Positions 18,347 through 27,944 of a stretch of DNA of 56,272 bases are shown one piece after another. The stretch's first letter is position 1. Every line of letters starts with the position of its first letter. The notes beneath the pieces are model-generated. The model was not told the origin of the DNA and did not search any database. It saw nothing but the letters and a program-made list of their open reading frames with translations. Source of the DNA: an uncultured Pelagibacteraceae bacterium (GTDB lineage Bacteria; Pseudomonadota; Alphaproteobacteria; Pelagibacterales; Pelagibacteraceae); contig CACJMR010000005.1 of the NCBI GenBank assembly GCA_902594605.1, positions 1-56,272 of the forward strand. The letters run 5' to 3'. Made by a program: the position numbers and the translations under genes.

Positions 18347-19148
18347 GAATTTTTTTTTGGAATTATTTATTGGAATTGTTGCTATTTACTTAATCGTTTT
18401 AATTTTCTTATTTTTTTTTCAAAGAAATTTAATGTATCATCCTGATGAGAATAATTATTCTGGAGATAATTTAGAAGTTAACATTGAAAAAGTTAACATC
18501 AAAACAACTGATAATATTAATCTTTTAGGCTGGTTTCATAATAAAAATTTAAAAAGTTATAAAACAATAGTTTATTTTCACGGAAATGCAGGGACACTTG
18601 AAAACAGGATCCATAAGTTAAATCATTTTAAAGACATGGATGTTAATTTTTTAATTATTGCATGGAGAGGGTTTAGCGGTAATAAAGGAAAACCAAGTGA
18701 GGAGGGTCTTTATACAGATGGTGCTAGTGCAATAAACTGGCTTAAAGAAAAAGGTCTAAATGAAGAAGATATAATTATTTATGGAGAGTCATTAGGAACT
18801 GGCATTGCCACTGAAATTACTCAGAATAAAAATTTTGCAGGGTTAATATTAGAAACGCCCTTCACATCAATGATAGAGGCTGCGAAAAATTTTTATCCAT
18901 ATATTCCAGTAGGTTTAATTTTAAAAGATAAGTACGAAAATAATGAAAAAATTAAAAATATTAATATTCCAGTATTAGTAATGCATGGTGAGGCTGACCA
19001 AATAGTTCCATTTTGGATGGGTAAAAAAATTTTTAACTTAGCAAGTGAACCTAAATATTCATATTTTACAAAATATGACGATCATATGATGGAATATGAT
19101 GATAAACTTGTATTAGCTCTTAAATCTTTTGTTGATAGTTTAAATTAA
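18330..19148 (+). CDS. Alpha/beta hydrolase (BEM46/YqkD-like), membrane-anchored
   Basis: N-terminal TM, HGNAGT oxyanion region, nucleophile elbow GESLGTG, DDH near the C-terminus. Confidence 0.82.
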   Translation: MKIKRRNFFLELFIGIVAIYLIVLIFLFFFQRNLMYHPDENNYSGDNLEVNIEKVNIKTTDNINLLGWFHNKNLKSYKTIVYFHGNAGTLENRIHKLNHFKDMDVNFLIIAWRGFSGNKGKPSEEGLYTDGASAINWLKEKGLNEEDIIIYGESLGTGIATEITQNKNFAGLILETPFTSMIEAAKNFYPYIPVGLILKDKYENNEKIKNINIPVLVMHGEADQIVPFWMGKKIFNLASEPKYSYFTKYDDHMMEYDDKLVLALKSFVDSLN

Positions 19149-19196
19149 GCCATAATCTAAACAAAGATAATTCAAATTTTTTTTTTAAGTTAATTT

Positions 19197-19760
19197 ATGA
19201 AAAATTTTTTCTTATTTTTTATTGTCCTTTTTTCTTTAAATAATTTATCAAATGCCAAAGAAAATTTAGCATCTGTAGACAGCCTTTTTCATATTGATCA
19301 AATGAATTCTCACGACGAAAATTTTGCATTATATTTTAAAACCCGTGAAAAAGCTGTCTTGGCTCGAGGAGAAAATTCAAATTATATAAATGATTTTCCA
19401 AAAGATCTTTATATTTATAACTACAAAACAAAAGAGTCTTTGCCATTAATTTCTTATGAATGGTTTCCTAAAACGGCAAAATATTTTTTGCAAGAGTATG
19501 ATTTCCCAGTTTTTCCAGATGATTTTGCATATTATCTTTTAAAAGATAACAAAACTCTGGTGATGATTAGTGCTGTAAAAAGTCTAAAAGCTAATTTTAA
19601 ATTTGATATTGTTGAAAAAAAGTTAGAGCTTTATCCTTTAAATGGAAAATTTGATTTTATTATTTCTTCAATAGCTAAAAATTGTGGACATTATGAATTT
19701 AAAGAACACTACAAATGTAGTTTTTATAAACCTTTAATTTCCAGTACCTTAATTAATTAA
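19197..19760 (+). CDS. Hypothetical secreted protein
   Basis: 187 aa, N-terminal signal peptide (MKNFFLFFIVLFSLNNLSNA), no recognised family. Confidence 0.65.
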   Translation: MKNFFLFFIVLFSLNNLSNAKENLASVDSLFHIDQMNSHDENFALYFKTREKAVLARGENSNYINDFPKDLYIYNYKTKESLPLISYEWFPKTAKYFLQEYDFPVFPDDFAYYLLKDNKTLVMISAVKSLKANFKFDIVEKKLELYPLNGKFDFIISSIAKNCGHYEFKEHYKCSFYKPLISSTLIN

Positions 19761-20670
19761 TTTGAGTAAATGCTTCGGCGAATTTTTCAGCCTCAAAAAT
19801 TTGTAAATCATCTTCTTTTTCACCTAATCCAAGCGCAATAATTGGTAGTTTATATTTTTTAGCAACAGCTAAAAGAATACCTCCTTTTGCTGTGCCATCT
19901 AATTTTGTCATAATAAGACCAGTTATTGGAATAATTTTGTTAAATTCTTCAACTTGATTAATTACATTTTGGCCAGAAGTTGCATCCAAAACTAAAATAA
20001 CATCATGTGGAGCATCAGGATCAATTTTTTTAGTAACGTTTGCAATTTTTTTATATTCTTCCATCAAATTTTTTTTATTTTGTAGTCTTCCAGCTGTATC
20101 AATTAAAACTTGGTTAAAATTATTGTTTAATGCTTCTTCAATAGCCTTGTAAGCGACTGATGCAGGATCAGAACCTTGAGATGATTTTGTAATTTGAACA
20201 TCAACTTTGTTTGCCCAATTTTCTAGTTGTTCTATAGCTGCTGCTCTAAAAGTATCTGATGCAGCTAGCATTACTTTGTTTCCATTACCCTTTAATATTT
20301 TGCTTATTTTTCCAATAGTAGTTGTCTTTCCAACACCATTGACACCTGAAATTAATGTTGCATTTAATTTTTCTTTTTTTTTAAAGAATTCAATATTTTC
20401 TAAAGGTTTCATAATTGAAATAATATAATTTTTTAAAATATTATTTATTTCGTCGGTTAAATCTTTATTGGGATCAATTTTTGTTTGAGAAATTATTTCT
20501 CTTATTTCTGAAGCAGAAACAATACCAACATCGGATTGAATTAAATAATCTTCAATTTTGTCTAATGTTTTGTCATCAATCTCTTTTTTTACAACTATAT
20601 CTCTTAAACCCGTTGTAAAAGCTGAAGCACTTTTTTTAAAACCTGATTTAAATTTTTCAAAAATTCCCAT
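19753..20670 (-). CDS. ftsY: Signal recognition particle receptor FtsY
   Basis: SRP GTPase motifs GVNGVGKTTTIGK, DTFRAAAIEQL, DTAGR, TKLDGTAKGG. Confidence 0.95.
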   Translation of the reverse strand: MGIFEKFKSGFKKSASAFTTGLRDIVVKKEIDDKTLDKIEDYLIQSDVGIVSASEIREIISQTKIDPNKDLTDEINNILKNYIISIMKPLENIEFFKKKEKLNATLISGVNGVGKTTTIGKISKILKGNGNKVMLAASDTFRAAAIEQLENWANKVDVQITKSSQGSDPASVAYKAIEEALNNNFNQVLIDTAGRLQNKKNLMEEYKKIANVTKKIDPDAPHDVILVLDATSGQNVINQVEEFNKIIPITGLIMTKLDGTAKGGILLAVAKKYKLPIIALGLGEKEDDLQIFEAEKFAEAFTQIN

Positions 20671-21494
20671 TAAATTTTAAAATTTATCTCCTCAATATCT
20701 GAAACTGGTCCTTTCATATGAATACTATTGTTTTCGTCAATTGAAATTGTCAATCTACCTGTAGAAAATTCAATATCAACTTTATCATTTACCAGTCCGT
20801 TTTGTTTTGCGGCAAAAGCTGTTGCGCAAGCTGCAGTTCCACAAGCCTTGGTAAGCCCAGCTCCTCTTTCCCACACTCTAACTTTTATCAATTCTTTGTT
20901 AACAACAGTTGCTAAAGTAACATTACATTTTTCTGGAAATAGAGAGTGGGTTTCAATTTTTGGTCCAATTTTTTCAATTTCAAAATTTTCGTTATTATCA
21001 ACAAAAAAAACTACATGTGGGTTTCCAACATTTATAGCAGTTCCGCCAGAAAATTCGTTATTATTTTTGTCATTAATTTTAATTCCTAAATTATTCGTAT
21101 TTAATTCTTTAGACAATGGAATCTCATCCCATTTTGTTTTTGCAACACCTATTTCTGTAGAAACCATTTTTTCTCCAACAATATTTGATTTTAATTTGCC
21201 GGATAAAGTTGTTAGGATAATTTCTTTTTTGTTATTTTCTTTGCCTAATAAATCAGCAATACATCGTGTACCATTTCCACACGCGCCAGACATTCCTCCA
21301 TCTGAATTATAAAATTCAAGTGAAGCATCTGAAATATCATTTTTTTTAATCAATATTAGTTGGTCACAACCAATAAATTTTCTGTCACAAATCTTTATTA
21401 TTTGCTCTTTCGTCAAATTTGTAATTGTTTGCCTATTATCTATGATGACAAAATCATTACCTAAACCGTCCATTTTAAAAGCTTTAATATCCAT
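20670..21494 (-). CDS. dapF: Diaminopimelate epimerase
   Basis: FKMDGLGNDFVIID, GACGNGTRC, TKACGTAACA. Confidence 0.95.
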   Translation of the reverse strand: MDIKAFKMDGLGNDFVIIDNRQTITNLTKEQIIKICDRKFIGCDQLILIKKNDISDASLEFYNSDGGMSGACGNGTRCIADLLGKENNKKEIILTTLSGKLKSNIVGEKMVSTEIGVAKTKWDEIPLSKELNTNNLGIKINDKNNNEFSGGTAINVGNPHVVFFVDNNENFEIEKIGPKIETHSLFPEKCNVTLATVVNKELIKVRVWERGAGLTKACGTAACATAFAAKQNGLVNDKVDIEFSTGRLTISIDENNSIHMKGPVSDIEEINFKI

Positions 21495-21540
21495 ATATAG
21501 ATATTTAACTTATTTATTGACTTTTTGAACCTCTATTATA

Positions 21541-21654
21541 GGTTGTTGCCGTTTCCGCAAAAACATTAACTTTGCGGTGTCTTTGGAAACAAAGAGATCG
21601 ACACTAGTCAGCGAGGGTTCGCCCACTAGTGCGTTACTGCTATGCGTAATAAAT
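21541..21654 (+). ncRNA. Candidate structured 5' leader of ffh (probable ffh RNA motif of Pelagibacter)
   Basis: Nested inverted repeats: GTTTCCGCAAA (21551-21561) with TTTGCGG (21571-21577) and GGAAAC (21585-21590); CACTAGT (21602-21608) with ACTAGTG (21625-21631) enclosing GGG-TTCG-CCC. GC-rich island directly upstream of ffh; an ffh cis-element has been reported for Candidatus Pelagibacter ubique. Confidence 0.75.
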
Positions 21655-23013
21655 ATGTTTGAAAATTTAACAAATAAATTTGAAGAAATTTTTTCTTCTC
21701 TGAAAAAGGCACCTTCCCTTGATGAAGCTCAAGTAGATGAAGGTTTAAGAGGTATTAGACAAGCCTTACTTGAAGCAGATGTCTCTTTGGATGTTGCAAA
21801 AGATTTTATTGAAAAAGTTAAGCCAAAAGCATTAGGCCAAGAGATAATAAGGTCTACCTCTCCTGGGGATATGGTCGTTAAAATTGTTTATGATGAGCTT
21901 GTAGACTTATTAGGTGCAACAAACAATGAGATAAACTTAAACGCAGTACCGCCCGTGCCAATGATGTTAGTTGGGTTACAAGGTTCTGGAAAAACAACAA
22001 CAACAGCAAAATTAGCAAAATTTTTAGAAACTAATAAAAAGAAAAAAGTAATGATGGTCAGTCTAGATATTTACAGACCAGCTGCACAAGAACAACTTAG
22101 ATCTTTAGGAGAACAAAATAATATTTTAACTTTACCTATTATAGAAGGTCAGCAACCTGCTGATATTTGTAGAAGAGCAATAAGTGCCGCTAATTTAAAT
22201 GGAGCTGAAATAATTTTATTTGATACTGCTGGTAGAACTCAAATCGACTTACAAATGATGAGCGAGATTAAGCAAATTGAAGCCGTCATTAATCCAACAG
22301 AAACTTTCTTAGTTGCAGACTCTTTAACAGGTCAAGTTGCAGCCTCAGTGGCAAAAGAATTTAAAAATACAGTTAATTTATCTGGAATTATTTTAACTAG
22401 GGCTGATGGTGATGCAAGAGGTGGAGCCGCAGTGAGTATGAAATATGTTTCAAACGTACCAATTAAATTTTTAGGGATAGGAGAAAAAATAGATAATCTT
22501 GAAGTATTCCATCCAGATAGAATTGCAAACAGAATACTAGGTATGGGGGATATCGTATCCCTTGTAGAAAAGGCGGCTCAAGATTTAGGAGAAGAAAATC
22601 TTAAAAAAGCAGAGGAAAATTTAAAAAAAGGTCAATTCTCTATGGAAGATTATTTATCTCAATTAAGACAAATGAAAAAAATGGGTGGCATTGAGGGAAT
22701 TATGTCTTTTATGCCCGGAGTTTCTAAAATTAAATCCCAAATGGATTCAGCGGGAATTGATGAAAGTATAATTACTAAAAATGAAGCTGTTATTTTATCA
22801 ATGACAAAAAAAGAAAGAGAGAACCCAAAAATAATAGATGGTTCTAGAAAAAAAAGAATTGCTAATGGCTCTGGCACAGATCCGGCCACTATCAATAAAT
22901 TGCTTAAGCAATTTAAAATGATGTCTGAAATGATGAAAAAGATGTCAAAAGGAAATCTGAAAGGTATGTCAGATAAAGGTATACCGCCAGAGCTATTTAA
23001 CCAATTAAAGTAA
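21655..23013 (+). CDS. ffh: Signal recognition particle protein Ffh
   Basis: GLQGSGKTTTTAKLA, DTAGRTQ, Met-rich C-terminus. Start moved from 21577 to ATG 21655 (MFENLTNKFEEIFSSLKK); the upstream 26 codons overlap the leader RNA. Confidence 0.95.
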   Translation: MFENLTNKFEEIFSSLKKAPSLDEAQVDEGLRGIRQALLEADVSLDVAKDFIEKVKPKALGQEIIRSTSPGDMVVKIVYDELVDLLGATNNEINLNAVPPVPMMLVGLQGSGKTTTTAKLAKFLETNKKKKVMMVSLDIYRPAAQEQLRSLGEQNNILTLPIIEGQQPADICRRAISAANLNGAEIILFDTAGRTQIDLQMMSEIKQIEAVINPTETFLVADSLTGQVAASVAKEFKNTVNLSGIILTRADGDARGGAAVSMKYVSNVPIKFLGIGEKIDNLEVFHPDRIANRILGMGDIVSLVEKAAQDLGEENLKKAEENLKKGQFSMEDYLSQLRQMKKMGGIEGIMSFMPGVSKIKSQMDSAGIDESIITKNEAVILSMTKKERENPKIIDGSRKKRIANGSGTDPATINKLLKQFKMMSEMMKKMSKGNLKGMSDKGIPPELFNQLK

Positions 23014-23025
23014 AAAGGAGAAGAA

Positions 23026-23538
23026 ATGTTAAAATTAAGATTATCAAGAGGTGGAACAAAAAAACGTCCTGTTTATAAAGTTGTTGTTGCCGACAGTCGT
23101 TTTGCAAGAGATGGAAGATTTATAGAAAAGGTTGGTTTCTTTAATCCTCTATTACCAAAAGAGAAAAAAGAAAGAGTGGGCCTAGAAGCTGAGAGAATTA
23201 AATATTGGCTTGGTCAGGGAGCTCAACCAACAACTAGAGTAGCAAGAATTTTAGGTGAGAACGAACTAATGCCTATGCCTGCAAATGGAAATAATCCAAA
23301 TAAAGCAGTGCCAAAAAAAGAGAGAAATAAAAAAGAAGAGGATAATAAAGAAGCTCCAAAAGCAGAAGCAGCTCCAGCAGAAGCAGCTCCAGCAGCAGAA
23401 GCTCCTAAGGAAGAAGCTCCAAAAGCAGAAGCAGCTCCAGCAGCAGAAGCTCCTAAGGAAGAAGCTCCAAAAGCAGAAGCAGCTCCAGCAGCAGAAGCTC
23501 CTAAAGAAGAAGCAGCTCCAGCAGAGGAAAAAAAATAA
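23026..23538 (+). CDS. rpsP: 30S ribosomal protein S16 with Ala/Glu/Lys/Pro-rich C-terminal tail
   Basis: [42 protein letters not shown] core; repetitive [16 protein letters not shown] tail. Confidence 0.95.
   Translation: MLKLRLSRGGTKKRPVYKVVVADSRFARDGRFIEKVGFFNPLLPKEKKERVGLEAERIKYWLGQGAQPTTRVARILGENELMPMPANGNNPNKAVPKKERNKKEEDNKEAPKAEAAPAEAAPAAEAPKEEAPKAEAAPAAEAPKEEAPKAEAAPAAEAPKEEAAPAEEKK
23398..23526 (+). repeat. 48-nt in-frame tandem repeat in the rpsP tail (two full copies plus partial)
   Basis: GAAGCTCCTAAGGAAGAAGCTCCAAAAGCAGAAGCAGCTCCAGCAGCA at 23398-23445 and 23446-23493, partial copy from 23494. Confidence 0.9.
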
Positions 23539-23552
23539 TTTAAAGATTATTT

Positions 23553-24239
23553 ATGTGGCAAGCTCAAGTGTTTACACTTTATCCAGAGGTTTTTCCTGGT
23601 CCTTTATCTAAAGGACTTTATGGAAAAGCGTTATCAAATAATTTATGGAAACTTAAAGTTGTAAACATAAGAGATGCAGCTGATGACAAACACAAAACAG
23701 TAGATGATACACCTTATGGGGGCGGTTCAGGGATGTTATTAAAAGCAGATGTTCTTGCAAAGTCTTTAGATGAAAACAAAAATGAGAGTGAGAGAATTTT
23801 ATACTTATCGCCAAAAGGAAAAAAATTTGATCAAAATTTAGCAAAAGAGCTAGCTAATGAAAAATCTCTGTCTTTAATTTGTGGTCATTTTGAAGGTGTG
23901 GACGAAAGAATACTTTCAACAAGAAATATTGAGGAAATTAGTATTGGAGATTATGTTTTGTCAGGCGGGGAGTCAGCAGCATATGTAGTCATAGATAGTA
24001 TTTTAAGATTGCTTCCCGGTGTATTAGGAAATAAAAACTCTAAATTAGATGAAACCTTTGAAAATGGTCTTCTAGAGTACCCTCAGTATACAAAACCTCA
24101 AATTTGGGAGGAAAAAGCTGTGCCAGACGTACTATTATCAGGTGATCATAATAAAATTAAACACTGGCGTTTATCTCAATCTGAGGCTATAACACGCGTC
24201 CGAAGACCAGATTTATGGGAAAAATATAAGAAGAATTAA
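23553..24239 (+). CDS. trmD: tRNA (guanine-N1)-methyltransferase
   Basis: [47 protein letters not shown]. Confidence 0.95.
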   Translation: MWQAQVFTLYPEVFPGPLSKGLYGKALSNNLWKLKVVNIRDAADDKHKTVDDTPYGGGSGMLLKADVLAKSLDENKNESERILYLSPKGKKFDQNLAKELANEKSLSLICGHFEGVDERILSTRNIEEISIGDYVLSGGESAAYVVIDSILRLLPGVLGNKNSKLDETFENGLLEYPQYTKPQIWEEKAVPDVLLSGDHNKIKHWRLSQSEAITRVRRPDLWEKYKKN

Positions 24240-24255
24240 TTTGATAAACATTAAC

Positions 24256-24798
24256 ATGAAAACAATTGAAGAAATAAACCAGCATAACGTTAACAAAATT
24301 CTTTCAGAGAAAAAAATTCCAGAATTTTATCCTGGAGATGTTGTTAAAGTTGGAGTGAGAATTACCGAGGGTAAAAAAGAAAGAATTCAATATTTTGAGG
24401 GAGTGTGTATTGCTAAAAAAAGCAGAGACCTAAACTCATCTTTTACAGTTAGAAAAATTTCCTTTGGAGAGGGTGTTGAGAGAACTTTCCCATTATTTGG
24501 AACTTTAATTGATTCAATTAAGGTTATTAGATCAGGAAAAGTAAGAAGAGCAAAACTTTATTATCTAAGAGACAGAACTGGTAAATCAGCAAGAATTGCA
24601 GAAAAAATTAGAAAAAAAATTGGTATTGATATTGAGGCAAAACCAGAAACTGTTACAGAGGAAAATGTAGCTCCTGCAGTAGAAGTACCAAAAGAGGAAG
24701 CTCCTAAAGCAGAAGCAGCACCTAAAGAAGAGGCGGCTCCAGAAGCAGAGGCTCCTAAAGAAGAACAAAAATCAGAAAGCTCTACAGAAAAAAAATAA
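24256..24798 (+). CDS. rplS: 50S ribosomal protein L19 with Ala/Glu/Lys/Pro-rich C-terminal tail
   Basis: [54 protein letters not shown] at 24256 preferred over the upstream TTG at 24241. Confidence 0.93.
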   Translation: MKTIEEINQHNVNKILSEKKIPEFYPGDVVKVGVRITEGKKERIQYFEGVCIAKKSRDLNSSFTVRKISFGEGVERTFPLFGTLIDSIKVIRSGKVRRAKLYYLRDRTGKSARIAEKIRKKIGIDIEAKPETVTEENVAPAVEVPKEEAPKAEAAPKEEAAPEAEAPKEEQKSESSTEKK

Positions 24799-24809
24799 TT
24801 TTTTTTTCA

Positions 24810-26213
24810 ATGTCTACAACATTATACGATAAAATTTGGAACGATCATCTAGTTGATCAACAAGATGATGGCACATCTTTACTTTTTGTAGATAGACATT
24901 TAATTCATGAGGTGACAAGCCCCCAAGCTTTTGAAGGATTAAGAAATTCTAATAGAAAAGTTAGACATCCAAATTTAACTTTAGCAGTTGCAGATCATAA
25001 TGTTCCAACAACTGACAGATCAAAAGGTATTTCAGATGAAGAGTCAAAAATTCAAGTAGATACTTTAGAGGCAAATTGTAAAGAATTCGGTGTTCAGTTA
25101 TTTGGTATGGATGATAAGAGGCAAGGTATCGTTCATATCATAGGACCTGAACAAGGTTTTACTCAACCAGGTACAGTTATTGTTTGTGGAGACAGCCATA
25201 CCGCAACGCATGGAGCATTTGGTGCTTTAGCATTTGGAATAGGAACTTCAGAAGTTGAACATGTTTTAGCAACCCAAACATTAGTTCAGAAGAAAGCTAA
25301 AAATTTTAGAATTAATGTCAATGGTGAACTTCCTTTAGGAGTTACTTCTAAAGATGTAATACTTCAAATAATTGGAAAAATAGGTACAGCAGGTGGAACA
25401 GGATCTGTTGTAGAATATGCTGGAGATTTAATAAGATCTTTAAGTGTTGAGCAAAGAATGACTATTTGCAATATGACAATTGAAGGCGGTGCAAGAGCAG
25501 GATTAATTGCACCAGATGAAAAAATTTTTGAATATTTAAAATGGAAACCAATGTCTCCAAAAGGTGAAAATTGGGATAAAGCTTTGAACTATTGGGAAAC
25601 TTTAAAAACAGACGCTGATGCTAGTTTTGATAAAGAAATTAGCCTTAATGCAAATGAAATTTTACCCATGATTACATGGGGTACGTCACCACAAGATGTA
25701 ATAACAATTAATGGAAAAGTTCCAAATCCAAATAATGAGACCGATGAAGATAAAAAAAATTCAATTGAAAGAGCTTTAAAGTATATGGGTCTAAAACCTG
25801 ACATGGCAGCCACAGATATAAAAATAGATAAAGTATTTATTGGTAGTTGTACTAATGGCAGAATAGAAGATTTGAGAGAAGCAGCAAAAATCCTAAAAGA
25901 TAAAAAAGTATCATCGCATGTTAATGCTATAGTAGTTCCAGGGTCAGGCTTAGTTAAAGAACAAGCAGAGCAAGAAGGACTAGATAAAATTTTTGTTAGC
26001 TCAGGGTTTGAATGGAGAGAACCAGGTTGCTCTATGTGTTTAGCGATGAATGCCGATAAATTAAAGCCAGAAGAAAGATGCGCCTCTACATCAAATAGAA
26101 ATTTTGAGGGAAGACAAGGTAGAGGTGGTAGAACCCATCTAGTTAGTCCAGGAATGGCTGCAGCAGCTGCAATTTCAGGTAATTTAGATGATGTCAGAAA
26201 GTATCAAAATTAA
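24810..26213 (+). CDS. leuC: 3-isopropylmalate dehydratase large subunit
   Basis: 467 aa; [39 protein letters not shown]; Fe-S cysteines. Confidence 0.95.
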   Translation: MSTTLYDKIWNDHLVDQQDDGTSLLFVDRHLIHEVTSPQAFEGLRNSNRKVRHPNLTLAVADHNVPTTDRSKGISDEESKIQVDTLEANCKEFGVQLFGMDDKRQGIVHIIGPEQGFTQPGTVIVCGDSHTATHGAFGALAFGIGTSEVEHVLATQTLVQKKAKNFRINVNGELPLGVTSKDVILQIIGKIGTAGGTGSVVEYAGDLIRSLSVEQRMTICNMTIEGGARAGLIAPDEKIFEYLKWKPMSPKGENWDKALNYWETLKTDADASFDKEISLNANEILPMITWGTSPQDVITINGKVPNPNNETDEDKKNSIERALKYMGLKPDMAATDIKIDKVFIGSCTNGRIEDLREAAKILKDKKVSSHVNAIVVPGSGLVKEQAEQEGLDKIFVSSGFEWREPGCSMCLAMNADKLKPEERCASTSNRNFEGRQGRGGRTHLVSPGMAAAAAISGNLDDVRKYQN

Positions 26214-26819
26214 ATGCAAAAATTTAATAAATTAAAAAGTATCCCAGCTTATTTACCAATTGTAAATATTGATACAGACATGATAATTCCAAAACAGTTT
26301 TTAAAAACTATCAAAAGAACCGGTCTTGGAAAAAATTTATTTTTTGAAATGAGATATGATGATCAAGGCAAAGAAATAAATGATTTTGTATTAAATAAAG
26401 ATCCATTTAATAAATCTAAAATTTTAATTGCTGGAAAAAACTTTGGGTGTGGTTCATCAAGAGAACATGCTCCATGGGCTTTATTAGATTTTGGAATTAC
26501 TTGTGTAATAAGTTCAAGCTATGCAGATATTTTTTTTAGTAATTGTTTTAAAAATGGAATTTTGCCGATAATCCTTGAAGAAGAAAAAATCAAAGAGCTA
26601 TCTGAATACGCAAATAGACAAGAAGAAATTTCTATTGATTTGCAAGAGGAAAAAATAGTTTATGGAAATAATGAGCTAAAATTTGAAGTCGACCCATTTA
26701 AGAAAAAATGTTTGTTAGAAGGGCTTGATGATATCGCTTTATCACTAAAAAAATCAGAAAAAATAGAAAAGTTTGAAACAAATTTAAAAAACGAAAAGCC
26801 TTGGGTATTTAATGATTAA
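26214..26819 (+). CDS. leuD: 3-isopropylmalate dehydratase small subunit
   Basis: [30 protein letters not shown]. Confidence 0.95.
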   Translation: MQKFNKLKSIPAYLPIVNIDTDMIIPKQFLKTIKRTGLGKNLFFEMRYDDQGKEINDFVLNKDPFNKSKILIAGKNFGCGSSREHAPWALLDFGITCVISSSYADIFFSNCFKNGILPIILEEEKIKELSEYANRQEEISIDLQEEKIVYGNNELKFEVDPFKKKCLLEGLDDIALSLKKSEKIEKFETNLKNEKPWVFND

Positions 26820-27918
26820 AGTAAAAAAAAGAAAAATACTTTTACTTCCTGGTGATGGTATTGGTCCGGAGGTAATAACAGAGGTAAAAAAAATTATTAA
26901 CTGGTTTAATGATAAAAAATCTTTAGATTTTGAAATTGATCAGGAGCTAGTTGGTGGTTGTTCTTATGATAAACATGGTACCCCAATTACTGATGAGGTT
27001 TTTTACAAAGCACTAGAAAGTGAAGTAATTATGCTTGGAGCAGTTGGTGGTCCTACATGGGATAACCTAGAATTTTCCAAAAAACCAGAAAGAGCATTAT
27101 TAAAACTCAGAAAAGAATTAAAGCTTTTTGCTAACTTACGGCCTGCAATTTGTTTTAAACAATTAGTCGATGCTTCAACCCTAAAGCCAGAAATAGTTTC
27201 AGGACTAGATATAATGATAGTAAGAGAGTTAACAGGGGGTATATATTTTGGTGAACCTAGAGGAATTAAGCCAATTGAAAATGGAGAGAGAAAAGGAATT
27301 AATACACACACTTATACGACTAGCGAAATTACTAGAGTAGCTAGGATCGCTTTTGATTTAGCTAGAAAAAGATCAAATAAGGTTACTTCGTGTGAAAAAT
27401 CAAATGTGATGGAAGCAGGACAATTGTGGAAAGAAGAAGTCCAAGAACTTCATGAAAAAGAATACAAAGATGTAGAATTAAGTCATATGTTAGCAGACAA
27501 TTGTGCTATGCAGCTCTTAAGAAACCCAAAACAATTTGATGTAATCGTAACAGATAATTTGTTTGGAGATATGTTGTCAGACCAAGCTTCAATGTTAACG
27601 GGATCTTTAGGTCTTTTACCTTCAGCATCTTTAGGTGCAAAAAATAAAGATGGTGAGATGAGAGCAATGTACGAGCCTATACACGGGTCAGCTCCAGATA
27701 TAGCTGGTAAAGGGATAGCAAATCCAATCGCTTCTATTTTGAGCTTTGCTATGGCACTAAGATATTCTTTAGATCTTGATAAAGAAGCAGATATTTTAGA
27801 AAAAGCAGTTCAAGATGTTTTAAATGATGGATTAAGAACTAAAGATATAATGTCAGAGGGTATGAAAGAGACTTCCACGTCAGCAATGGGTGATGCGATA
27901 ATTTCAAAATTGCAATAA
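26812..27918 (+). CDS. leuB: 3-isopropylmalate dehydrogenase
   Basis: [41 protein letters not shown]. Confidence 0.95.
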   Translation: MIKVKKRKILLLPGDGIGPEVITEVKKIINWFNDKKSLDFEIDQELVGGCSYDKHGTPITDEVFYKALESEVIMLGAVGGPTWDNLEFSKKPERALLKLRKELKLFANLRPAICFKQLVDASTLKPEIVSGLDIMIVRELTGGIYFGEPRGIKPIENGERKGINTHTYTTSEITRVARIAFDLARKRSNKVTSCEKSNVMEAGQLWKEEVQELHEKEYKDVELSHMLADNCAMQLLRNPKQFDVIVTDNLFGDMLSDQASMLTGSLGLLPSASLGAKNKDGEMRAMYEPIHGSAPDIAGKGIANPIASILSFAMALRYSLDLDKEADILEKAVQDVLNDGLRTKDIMSEGMKETSTSAMGDAIISKLQ

Positions 27919-27944
27919 AACTAGAATTATTCTAAGCTTTAAAT

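Noticed and set aside
20728-21312. 194-aa plus-strand ORF inside dapF
   Set aside because: Antisense shadow of clear dapF coding sequence, no recognisable domain.
21541-21654. SRP (4.5S) RNA gene upstream of ffh
   Set aside because: The conserved SRP RNA domain IV sequence (GGAAGCAGCC-like) was not seen; position and fold fit a cis leader better.
21577-21654. N-terminal extension of Ffh in the supplied ORF
   Set aside because: It overlaps the structured leader and precedes a typical Ffh start, MFENLTNKFEEIF.
23398-23526. CRISPR-like or intergenic tandem repeat
   Set aside because: Direct 48-nt repeats have no spacers and are in-frame coding sequence in the rpsP tail.
23285-23611. Lys/Gln-rich 108-aa ORF overlapping rpsP
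   Set aside because: Frame-shifted reading of the rpsP repeat tail; composition reflects the repeat.
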